DNA from: an uncultured Alphaproteobacteria bacterium
GTDB taxonomy: Bacteria; Pseudomonadota; Alphaproteobacteria; HIMB59; GCA-002718135
Direction: 5' to 3'
Length of the DNA: 64,000 nucleotides
Assembly: GCA_902596365.1 (NCBI GenBank)
Contig: CACJTT010000001.1
Coordinates: forward strand, 1-64,000
Below the pieces are notes generated by a model. It saw only the letters and a program-made list of their open reading frames with translations. It searched no databases and was not told the origin of the DNA. The position numbers and the translations under genes are program-made. Below, piece after piece: positions 56,774 through 64,000 of this stretch (positions are counted from its first letter, which is position 1; every line of letters begins with the position of its first letter).

Positions 56774-58051
56774 TTGGAGGTTCCTATTTCTACTGCAGAA
56801 CTATTGACAACTGACGGCGTACCTTTAAAGCAAAGTCTTAAGAAAGCGGAGCGCAAAAATAAAATAAGAGCTTTTCTTTTAGTTTTTCCTTTATTGTTAT
56901 TTATTATTGTCACTTTTGTAATGCCAATTGGTGATATGTTATTAAGGAGTGTCGATGATACTCAAATTAATACTGTATTCCCTAATACATTTGCAGAGTT
57001 CAAAAAATGGGATAAGGAAAAAGACGAACTTCCTCCTGAGGAAGTCTATAAAGCTTTATTTGAAGAATTAGCATACGGAGATAAAATTCAAGTTGGAAGA
57101 GCCCTAACAAGAATGAATTATTCTAAATCTGGATGGAAAAGCTTGATAAAAAATACATCTAGAGCAATTAAAAAAGCAGTAAAAAAGAATGAGTTTCCTG
57201 ATTCTTACAAAGATTTTTTAATAACTGCTAATGATAAGTGGGCAGACCCAACGTTCTGGTATGCTATGGGTCAAATGGTAAACAATCAGACTCCTATTTA
57301 TTATTATAATGCAATCGATATGACATATGATCAGGATCAAAATGTCATTAGGCAAGAGGAAAATAGAAGGGTGTATGTTCAAACTTGGATTAAAACACTA
57401 AAGGTTAGTGTTTATGTAACTTTCTTCTGTTTAGTATTAGGTTTTCCAGTTGCGCATCTTTTAGCAAATTTACCTCTTCGTTATAGTAATCTTCTCATGA
57501 TTTTTGTGTTACTTCCTTTTTGGACATCGTTACTTGTGAGAACAACTGCATGGATTGTAATGCTTCAACAACAAGGTGTAATCAATGGAATATTAGTATG
57601 GCTTGGTATTCTTAATGATGATGGAAGACTTTCAATGGTATATAATGAAACTGGAACACTCATTGCTATGACTCAAATATTATTACCTTTTATGATACTT
57701 CCTTTATATAGCGTGATGAGAGTAATACCAAAAAGTCATATGAGAGCAGCACAAAACTTAGGTGCTAAACCAGCAACTGCATTTTGGAAAGTATATCTAC
57801 CACAAACTATACCTGGAATGAGTGCTGGCGGATTGTTAGTTTTTGTATTAGCAATTGGATATTTTATAACACCTGAATTGGTGGGTGGAAAAGATGGTAA
57901 ATTGATAGGTAGTTGGATAGCCTATCATCTTAAAACAACTTTAAATTGGGGTTTATGTGCAGCTCTCGGAGCTATACTCCTTGGAGTAATGCTTGTTTTT
58001 TATTGGCTTTACAATAAAATTGTTGGCATAGATAATATTAAACTAGGATAG
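56774..58051 (+). CDS. ABC importer permease, PotB type
   Basis: About 420-aa permease with one N-terminal helix (AFLLVFPLLLFIIVTFVMPI), a long periplasmic insertion of about 130 residues, then five helices. The EAA loop is RAAQNLGAKPATAFWKVYLP, followed by PQTIPGMSAG. Start choice is unusual: no ATG or GTG precedes helix 1. The outermost TTG (56774) has no Shine-Dalgarno and sits in the terminator tail. An ATT at 56786 in the same frame has GGAGG five bases upstream and is a better initiation site. The coordinates use the TTG. It precedes the second permease by 2 nt. Confidence 0.87.
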   Translation: MEVPISTAELLTTDGVPLKQSLKKAERKNKIRAFLLVFPLLLFIIVTFVMPIGDMLLRSVDDTQINTVFPNTFAEFKKWDKEKDELPPEEVYKALFEELAYGDKIQVGRALTRMNYSKSGWKSLIKNTSRAIKKAVKKNEFPDSYKDFLITANDKWADPTFWYAMGQMVNNQTPIYYYNAIDMTYDQDQNVIRQEENRRVYVQTWIKTLKVSVYVTFFCLVLGFPVAHLLANLPLRYSNLLMIFVLLPFWTSLLVRTTAWIVMLQQQGVINGILVWLGILNDDGRLSMVYNETGTLIAMTQILLPFMILPLYSVMRVIPKSHMRAAQNLGAKPATAFWKVYLPQTIPGMSAGGLLVFVLAIGYFITPELVGGKDGKLIGSWIAYHLKTTLNWGLCAALGAILLGVMLVFYWLYNKIVGIDNIKLG

Positions 58052-58053
58052 AT

Positions 58054-58950
58054 ATGGCATTACCAAGTTACGCAACACCTGTACAAAGAACTTATTACTA
58101 CGCATATTTATTTTTTTGCAGTGTTGTATTCTTTTTTCTAGTTGCACCTTTAATTGCTATTGTTCCTATTTCATTTAGTGTTTCTCCATTTATGGTGTTT
58201 ACTGATGGTATGCTTTCATGGCCTCCAGATCCAGACGCATGGTCATTAAGATGGTACCAAAATATGATTGGTAACTGTAGTGCTGATGTAGTTTCTTCTA
58301 CAGTACCATGTTCACATAAATGGATGACAGGAACAGTAAATAGTTTCTTCATTGGATTAACAGCAACATTTATTGCTACAACTCTAGGTACTATAGCTGC
58401 TCTTGGCCTGAGTAGACCACATATGCCATACAAAGGTTTAATAATGGCTATACTTATTTCTCCAATGATAGTTCCTTTGATAATTACTGCTGCTGGGATG
58501 TTCTTTTTTTATGCTAGAATAAATCTTGTTTACACATTTACTGGTGTTATCCTTGCCCATGTAGCATTAGCAACTCCTTTTGTAGTAATTACTGTTACTG
58601 CAACTTTAGTTGGCTTTGATATGAATATGGTTAAAGCATCACAAAGTTTAGGAGCAAGACCTGTTAGAACTTTTTTTAAAGTAATAATGCCTTTGATTTT
58701 ACCTGGCATCATATCAGGTGCTTTGTTTGCATTCATTACTTCATTTGATGAAGTTGTAATAGTTATGTTTATGGCAAGCTTAGATCAACTGACAATTCCA
58801 AAACAAATGTGGGCGGGAATTCGTCAAGAAATAAGCCCAGTTATTTTATGTATGGCGACTTGCTTAGTAGCACTATCTATATTTTTATTAACTACAGTCG
58901 AATTATTACGAAGACGATCAGAGCGATTACGCGGCATTAAATCAAGGTAA
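58054..58950 (+). CDS. ABC importer permease, PotC type
   Basis: 298-aa inner-membrane permease with about six helices. It opens with TYYYAYLFFCSVVFFFLVAP, has a periplasmic loop containing NCSADVVSSTVPCSHKW with two cysteines, and the EAA loop KASQSLGARPVRTFFKVIMP. It pairs with the PotB-type permease. The DadA-like gene starts 6 nt downstream, so the importer and the oxidoreductase are co-transcribed. Confidence 0.9.
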   Translation: MALPSYATPVQRTYYYAYLFFCSVVFFFLVAPLIAIVPISFSVSPFMVFTDGMLSWPPDPDAWSLRWYQNMIGNCSADVVSSTVPCSHKWMTGTVNSFFIGLTATFIATTLGTIAALGLSRPHMPYKGLIMAILISPMIVPLIITAAGMFFFYARINLVYTFTGVILAHVALATPFVVITVTATLVGFDMNMVKASQSLGARPVRTFFKVIMPLILPGIISGALFAFITSFDEVVIVMFMASLDQLTIPKQMWAGIRQEISPVILCMATCLVALSIFLLTTVELLRRRSERLRGIKSR

Positions 58951-58956
58951 ATTAAA

Positions 58957-60192
58957 ATGACTAAACCGCATATTGCTGTGGTAGGTGCTGGGATAATTGG
59001 AATATGTTCAGCATATTTTTTAAATAAATCTGGTTTTAAAGTAACATTAATTGATAAAAATGAACCAGGTTCTATGACAAGCTATGGACATGCTTGTACA
59101 TTTGCTGATTATGCATGTATCCCTGTTAACTCACCAGATTTATTTAGAGATATCCCATCAATGTTATTAAGAAGTGATGGGCCTTTAGCGGTTGATTTTT
59201 TATATACAATTAGAAACTTAAGTTGGGTTATGAAGTTTTTACAAAATTGCACAACCCAAAAGGTTAAATATATATCTAATTCTTTAGGAAATTTACTTAA
59301 TAATGCAAGCACAAGCTATGATGAAATATTTTCAGATGTAGATGTTTCTAAATATATTAAAAATGAAGAAGCTTTGTATTTATTTGAAAATGAAAATGAA
59401 TTTTTAAAAGCATCAATAACAAATAAAATAAGAGAAAAAAATGGTGTAAAGATAAAAAATCTCTCTAAAAATGAGATACTAGAACTTGAACCTAATCTTG
59501 CGCCAGTTTTTTTTAATGGTCAACTTTTTATAGGTTCACGACATACTACTGATCCATTAGCTGTAAGTAAAAAAATTTTTGAGTCATTTATAAATAATGG
59601 AGGTAAATTTATAAAAAATAATGTTGAAAACATTATTCCTAATGAATCTAAGGTTATAGTTAGTTATAAAAATGAAAATTTTAGTTTTGATAAAGTTGTT
59701 ATATCTGCTGGTTCATGGTCAAAAAATTTAACAAGAAAATTTGGAGATGATTTTCCACTAGATACTGAAAGAGGTTATCATGTTTTGTTTAATAATTATG
59801 AATTGATAAAAAGGCCATTAGGATGGTCTCAAAGTGGTTTTTATCTTGTACAGCTGACTGAAGGTTTAAGAGCTGCTGGAACTGTAGAAATAGCAGGTTT
59901 GTCAAAACCAGAAAATAAAAAAAGAACAAAAATGATAGAAAATCAGGCTAGAAAATTATTACCTCAACTTAATGAAGTTAAAAGTACTTGGTTGGGATTT
60001 AGACCTACTATGCCAGACTCTTTACCAGTTATTGGGCAATCGCAAAAAAATAAAAATATTATTTATGGATTTGGTCATCAGCATATAGGTTGGACGCTTG
60101 GTGCAGTAACTGGAAAAGTTATTAATTCAATATGCAATGATAGAATACCAAATATTAATATTAAACCTTTTAGTCCAAGTCGCTTTAATTAA
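58957..60192 (+). CDS. FAD-dependent D-amino-acid dehydrogenase-like oxidoreductase
   Basis: 411-aa DAO-family flavoprotein. The dinucleotide-binding motif VVGAGIIGICSAYFL is at residues 6-20. The C-terminal TWLGFRPTMPDSLPVIGQS and GFGHQHIGWTLGAVTGKV are close to DadA. Substrates may be a D-amino acid, a secondary amine or an opine taken up by the adjacent importer. It ends in a TTAA shared with the opposite aldehyde dehydrogenase. Confidence 0.85.
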   Translation: MTKPHIAVVGAGIIGICSAYFLNKSGFKVTLIDKNEPGSMTSYGHACTFADYACIPVNSPDLFRDIPSMLLRSDGPLAVDFLYTIRNLSWVMKFLQNCTTQKVKYISNSLGNLLNNASTSYDEIFSDVDVSKYIKNEEALYLFENENEFLKASITNKIREKNGVKIKNLSKNEILELEPNLAPVFFNGQLFIGSRHTTDPLAVSKKIFESFINNGGKFIKNNVENIIPNESKVIVSYKNENFSFDKVVISAGSWSKNLTRKFGDDFPLDTERGYHVLFNNYELIKRPLGWSQSGFYLVQLTEGLRAAGTVEIAGLSKPENKKRTKMIENQARKLLPQLNEVKSTWLGFRPTMPDSLPVIGQSQKNKNIIYGFGHQHIGWTLGAVTGKVINSICNDRIPNINIKPFSPSRFN

Positions 60193-61622
60193 TCTAAGCT
60201 TATTCCTACGTTTTTAACTTGTAGATAAGATTTCAATGCATCTACTCCTTTTTCCCTGCTGTAACCAGATTGTTTGTACCCTCCAAACGGAGTTGCATGA
60301 TTACCGGCGAACCATTTATTGACATAAACTTGACCTGACTCTAATTTACTTGCAGTCCATGATGCTTTTTTCAAATCTTTGGTAAAGACTCCTGCACCTA
60401 ATCCAAAATCAGTATCATTAGCAATATGAATTGCTTCATCTTGATCTTCATATTCAAGAACAGATAAAACAGGACCAAATATTTCTTCTCGTGCTACAGA
60501 CATATTTTGTTTTGCATTATTTAAAACAGTAGCTTCCATGAAATAGCCTTCACGGTCAGCTCTTTTACCACCATGAACAGCTTCTGCTCCCTGTTGAATT
60601 CCTGACCTCGCATAACCTTCTACTTTTTCTAGTTGTTTTTCAGAAATTATTGGTGTTAATCCAGTTCCTTCTTCATAGCCAGGACCAACTTTAAGAGATT
60701 TACTCAAATCTACAAGCTTATCAATTAATTCATTCTTTACTGATTTATGAACAACTAATCGCGACATAGCTGTACAAATTTGACCAGCAACTCCAAATAT
60801 ACCATGGCGTGCACTTTCTATAACTTGATCAAGATCTGCATCTTCATAAACTATACCAGCTGACTTTCCACCAAGTTCAATAACTGCGGGAATTGCTTTA
60901 TCAGCACAAGAATGCAATATTTTTTTCCCTGTAGCTACAGAACCAGTAAAGACCACGTGATTTACATCAGGATGTGATACTAAATAAGAACCTGCTTCAT
61001 TTCCATAACCACAAATTATATTAACTATACCATTAGGGACGCCTGCATTTTCTATAGCTTTAGCAAAAAAAGTAGCAGATAGAGGAGTTAGTTCTGCTGT
61101 TTTTACAATTGTAGAATTTCCTGTCGCGAAAGAACATGCAAGAGATCTACCAACCATTGAGATAGGGTAGTTCCATGGAACTATGTGCGCAGAAACACCA
61201 AAAGGTTCTAAAACAGTATAATCAAAAACTGTTGGTGAAACAGGAATTGTTTTTCCCTCTAGTTTATCTGTAAGGCCGGCATAGTAATCAAACATGTCAG
61301 CAACATCATTGAATTCCTTAATAGCTGAACCAAGCATTTTACCATTTTCATAGCAAAGCATCTTGCCACCTTCATCAGCTATTTTTCTAGTTTCATCTGC
61401 AATACGGTGCATTAGTTTAGCTCTTTCAAGTAATGGCATATCAACCAGGACTCTTGAGTTGAAGGCTGCTTTTGCAGCAGATACCGCAAGGTCTACTTCG
61501 TTCTTTTTAGCACAAGAGATTTCTCCTATAATTTTACCTGTAGCTGGATCATCAACTTGAATAATATCTTTCGATTCACTTTCTAGCCATTTGCCGTCAA
61601 TATAATTTTTATAAAGTTTCAT
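60189..61622 (-). CDS. NAD-dependent aldehyde dehydrogenase
   Basis: 477-aa cytosolic aldehyde dehydrogenase. Catalytic residues are N151 in VPWNYP, E249 in VIELGGKSAG and C283 in GQICTAMSR. The C-terminal PFGGYKQSGYSREKGVDALKS (positions 443-463) is typical of betaine-aldehyde/gamma-aminobutyraldehyde-type members. It could oxidise the aldehyde formed by the DadA-like enzyme or an amine oxidase; this is inference from neighbourhood. It is divergent from the TRAP genes (52-bp gap). Confidence 0.88.
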   Translation of the reverse strand: MKLYKNYIDGKWLESESKDIIQVDDPATGKIIGEISCAKKNEVDLAVSAAKAAFNSRVLVDMPLLERAKLMHRIADETRKIADEGGKMLCYENGKMLGSAIKEFNDVADMFDYYAGLTDKLEGKTIPVSPTVFDYTVLEPFGVSAHIVPWNYPISMVGRSLACSFATGNSTIVKTAELTPLSATFFAKAIENAGVPNGIVNIICGYGNEAGSYLVSHPDVNHVVFTGSVATGKKILHSCADKAIPAVIELGGKSAGIVYEDADLDQVIESARHGIFGVAGQICTAMSRLVVHKSVKNELIDKLVDLSKSLKVGPGYEEGTGLTPIISEKQLEKVEGYARSGIQQGAEAVHGGKRADREGYFMEATVLNNAKQNMSVAREEIFGPVLSVLEYEDQDEAIHIANDTDFGLGAGVFTKDLKKASWTASKLESGQVYVNKWFAGNHATPFGGYKQSGYSREKGVDALKSYLQVKNVGISLD

Positions 61623-61674
61623 AATTCTTTGTTTGAAAATGTTTTGTTAATCTGTATTCTTTATCACAAAAAAC

Positions 61675-62187
61675 ATGCCAAATATAATTAAAAGTTACAT
61701 AAAATTTATTGATTATATCAGTCTTAAGACTGGAAGAGCTACAATGTACCTTGTATTTGTCATGATGTTTATTTTAATTTTATCATTTGTAACACGTAAT
61801 ATTATTAACATACCTCTTATTTGGATAATTGAAATGGCACAGTTTGTAATGACTGGATATTATCTTTTGGGAGGAGGGTATTCTCTTTTGTCAGATGATC
61901 ATGTTAGAATGGATTTAATTTATAGTAGATTAAAAGATAGAACTAAAGCTTTACTTGATACTTTAACTAGTGTCTTTTTAATTACTTATCTTGTAATTTT
62001 ATTAATTGGAGCTTACTCAAGTTTAGAATATACTATTAAAACTAACCAAAGACTTTTTACAGCATGGGCTCCTTATGTTTGGCCAATAAAATCAGTTATG
62101 TTATTTGGTATTTTATTGATGTTGTTACAATCTATTTCAATATTTTTTAAAGATTTAGCAAAAACTTTCAATTTGGAAATTAAATGA
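61675..62187 (+). CDS. dctQ: TRAP transporter small permease (DctQ)
   Basis: 170-aa inner-membrane protein with four helices, the small subunit of a sodium-driven TRAP importer. IPLIWIIEMAQFVMTGYYLLGG and SDDHVRMDLIYSRLKDRTKA are typical of DctQ. The ATG is at 61675; no strong Shine-Dalgarno is present. It overlaps dctM by 4 nt. Confidence 0.9.
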   Translation: MPNIIKSYIKFIDYISLKTGRATMYLVFVMMFILILSFVTRNIINIPLIWIIEMAQFVMTGYYLLGGGYSLLSDDHVRMDLIYSRLKDRTKALLDTLTSVFLITYLVILLIGAYSSLEYTIKTNQRLFTAWAPYVWPIKSVMLFGILLMLLQSISIFFKDLAKTFNLEIK

Positions 62188-63521
62188 TAGCAGATTTAGT
62201 CAGCTATGAAATGATTGCAATTACAATGTTTGCAACAATGTTGTTAATGCTCTTAACTGGTCAAAGGGTATTTGGAGCAATTGGTTTTGTAGCAGCCATG
62301 GCAGCTCTATTGTTATGGGGTGATGGTGCTGTTGAAATGCCATACACTGCTTCATGGAAGTTATTTAAATGGTATCCAATGCTAACTTTACCTTTATTTA
62401 TTTACATGGGTTATATGATATCTGAGTCCGGTATTGCAGATGACTTATATAAAATGTTCCATGTTTATTTTGGTGGCATAAAAGGTGGTTTAGCAATTGG
62501 AACAATGGGAATGATGGTCGCAATTTCTGCAATGAATGGTTTGAGTGTTGCAGGTATGGCTATTGGCGCAACCATTGCTCTTCCAGCAATGTTAAAGCTA
62601 GGCTACGACAAACGAATGATCACAGGTGTAGTTCAAGCCGGAAGTTCTCTTGGAATTTTAGTACCTCCCAGTGTTGTTTTAGTACTTTATGGAATGATTG
62701 CAAGACAACCAGTAAGTAAATTATGGTTGGCTGGTATTTTTCCTGGGATAATGATGGCAACATTATTTATCTTATACATATATATTAGATGTAAACTTCA
62801 ACCTGAATTAGGGCCCGCACTTCCAAAAGAAGAAAGACAAATTACAAGATCAGAAAAATTTAAATTACTTCAAGCAGGATTAATACCTTTTGCAATCTTC
62901 TTTTCTATGACTGGTTTATTTTTAATGGGCATAGCAAGCTTAGTTGAGTGTTCAGCTGTAGGTGCTTTTGGTGCAACATTAGCTGCTCTATTAAAAGGAA
63001 AGCTTACTTGGAATGTTATTGAAAGCACTCTGAAAAAAACCTTAGGAGTATCATGTATGTTTATGTGGATCATTCTAGCAGCTTTAAGTTTTGGTGCTGT
63101 CTTTGATGGTATTGGTGCTGTCAGAGCAATTGAAACTTTATTTATAGAAAGATGGAATCTTAGTCCTTGGGGTGTTTTAATAATGATGCAACTATCATAT
63201 ATTTTAATGGGAATGTTTTTAGATGATACAGCTATGCTTGTAATTGTAGCACCTCTATATGTTCCACTGATTATAGCATTAGGTTTTGATCCTATTTGGT
63301 ATGGTGTCTTATATACAATCACATGTCAAATTGCTTATATGACACCTCCATTTGGTTATAATTTATTTTTAATGCGAGCAATGGCTCCAAAAGAAATTAA
63401 TTTGATGGATATTTATAGATCTATTATTCCTTTTGTACTTGTAATGTGTTTGGGGTTAGCGATAGTGATGATTTTCCCTGAGATAGCTACTTGGCTCCCA
63501 GAATATGTATCAAGAAAATAA
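62184..63521 (+). CDS. dctM: TRAP transporter large permease (DctM)
   Basis: 445-aa transport subunit with about twelve helices of the ion-transporter superfamily. LPLFIYMGYMISESGIADDL, GVVQAGSSLGILVPPSVVLV and PFGYNLFLMRAMAPKEI are conserved landmarks. It works with DctQ and the binding protein whose gene follows. An inverted repeat and an AGGAGG site lie in the 92-bp gap to dctP. Confidence 0.93.
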   Translation: MIADLVSYEMIAITMFATMLLMLLTGQRVFGAIGFVAAMAALLLWGDGAVEMPYTASWKLFKWYPMLTLPLFIYMGYMISESGIADDLYKMFHVYFGGIKGGLAIGTMGMMVAISAMNGLSVAGMAIGATIALPAMLKLGYDKRMITGVVQAGSSLGILVPPSVVLVLYGMIARQPVSKLWLAGIFPGIMMATLFILYIYIRCKLQPELGPALPKEERQITRSEKFKLLQAGLIPFAIFFSMTGLFLMGIASLVECSAVGAFGATLAALLKGKLTWNVIESTLKKTLGVSCMFMWIILAALSFGAVFDGIGAVRAIETLFIERWNLSPWGVLIMMQLSYILMGMFLDDTAMLVIVAPLYVPLIIALGFDPIWYGVLYTITCQIAYMTPPFGYNLFLMRAMAPKEINLMDIYRSIIPFVLVMCLGLAIVMIFPEIATWLPEYVSRK

Positions 63522-63541
63522 TTTTTTAAATTAGTTTATTT

Positions 63542-63571
63542 TCTTGATTTATCCGTTTTTACATATCAAGA
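63542..63571. repeat. Inverted repeat between dctM and dctP
   Basis: TCTTGAT at 63542-63548 and ATCAAGA at 63565-63571, 16-bp spacer. It could form a weak RNA stem separating dctP from dctQM, or be an operator. There is no T-tract immediately after it, so it is not a standard terminator. Confidence 0.3.
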
Positions 63572-63613
63572 TATTAAAATTATTTATTATTTAAAACTTT
63601 AGGAGGTAATTAA

Positions 63614-64000
63614 ATGAAAAATAAAAAAAATATCACTAAAAGACGTGAATTTTTAAAAAAAGCGGGTTTAGTATCTGCAGGTGCTATAGGTGCTTCAACA
63701 TTAGCAGCGCCATATGCATACGCGGCAACTAATCCTATAAAGTGGCGACTTCAGACGTATTCAGGTGCTCCTTTAGGTGCCCATGTTGTGCTTCCACAAA
63801 TTGAAGCATTTAACAAAGCAGCTCATGGCGAGATGGAAATTGAACTTTATTATGCTGATCAATTAGTTCCAACTGATGAATTATTCAGAGCGATGCAAGC
63901 TGGTACTATTGATGCTGTGCAAAGTGATGACGCAACAATGGGATCTCCAGTTGATATATCTGTATTTGGTGGATATTTTCCATTTGCAACTCGTTACAGT
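63614..64000 (+). CDS. dctP: TRAP transporter substrate-binding protein DctP, 5' part
   Basis: First 129 codons; the gene runs off the window end. The N terminus carries a twin-arginine signal (KRREFLKKAGLVSAGAIG then an AYA cleavage site near residue 38), so export is by Tat. WRLQTYSGAPLGAHVVLP and ADQLVPTDELFRAMQAGTID match the mannitol/chloroaromatic-type DctP family. A strong AGGAGG lies 7 nt upstream of the ATG. The ligand cannot be read from this part. Confidence 0.9.
   Translation, partial: MKNKKNITKRREFLKKAGLVSAGAIGASTLAAPYAYAATNPIKWRLQTYSGAPLGAHVVLPQIEAFNKAAHGEMEIELYYADQLVPTDELFRAMQAGTIDAVQSDDATMGSPVDISVFGGYFPFATRYS

Noticed and set aside
58098-58433. 111-aa open frame on the minus strand
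   Set aside because: Shadow of the PotC-type permease; no start context or homology signal.
62870-63322. 150-aa open frame on the minus strand
   Set aside because: It is antisense to dctM, whose motifs are intact over the same stretch; low-complexity composition with no recognisable domain.

Overview
The window is about two-thirds A+T, has almost no non-coding DNA (the largest gap without a gene, 43627-43777, is about 150 bp), and many genes overlap their neighbours by 1-8 nt. With the alphaproteobacterial order rplO-secY-adk-rpsM-rpsK-rpoA-rplQ, a plant/alpha-type gshA, and a high density of ABC and TRAP importers for small nitrogenous solutes, it looks like a streamlined marine alphaproteobacterium (SAR11/HIMB59/AEGEAN-169-like). 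That assignment is an inference from composition and gene content; no taxonomic marker was compared.

Region 1 (1-22.4 kb, all + strand): the 3' end of rpoB, then rpoC and a compact str-S10-spc-alpha ribosomal cluster (rpsL, rpsG, fusA, rpsJ through rplO, secY, adk, rpsM, rpsK, rpoA, rplQ), followed by fluC and an RluC-type pseudouridine synthase. tuf is missing between fusA and rpsJ, and rpmD is missing between rpsE and rplO. Only two internal gaps near 100 bp break the run, before rpsL and before rpsM. Each holds a TTGACTTTC promoter-like element.

Region 2 (22.4-28.5 kb): lipB (-), tRNA-Leu(GAG) with encoded CCA, gshA-gshB (glutathione synthesis), bioY (biotin uptake), a ROK sugar kinase, and a GabD-type aldehyde dehydrogenase on the minus strand.

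Region 3 (28.6-50.1 kb): a catabolic island built around ectoine/hydroxyectoine-type genes. The + strand run is amidinotransferase, eutA, eutB, eutC, a cytoplasmic BisC-type molybdoenzyme, ehuABCD (ABC importer), an unassigned fold-type II PLP enzyme, an M20 deacylase, a metal-ligand-less M24 hydrolase, and a Ser/Cys-type proline racemase-family enzyme. An Ldh2/DpkA-type imine reductase lies opposite. Next come heterotetrameric sarcosine oxidase (soxBDAG) and ectoine hydrolase (doeA/eutD). Likely flow: EhuABCD imports the solute, DoeA opens the ring, a deacylase removes the acetyl group, EutABC handle the hydroxylated branch, and semialdehydes go through GabD-type dehydrogenases. The usual EutE/DoeB deacetylase, DoeD aminotransferase and EnuR/DoeX regulators are not in the window.

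Region 4 (50-64 kb): an uncharacterised two-gene minus-strand pair (557 and 226 aa) divergent from a variant M19 'dipeptidase', an EamA exporter (-), a polyamine/opine-type ABC importer (ATPase, binding protein, two permeases) with a DadA-like FAD oxidoreductase, an aldehyde dehydrogenase (-), and a TRAP importer (dctQ, dctM, and the start of a Tat-exported dctP cut by the window end).

No transcription factor gene, mobile element, phage gene or CRISPR array was seen. Both ABC systems have a strong intrinsic terminator directly between the binding-protein gene and the first permease gene, with the T-tract touching or overlapping the next start. All three binding-protein genes have an AGGAGG Shine-Dalgarno, which fits differential expression of binding protein over permease.
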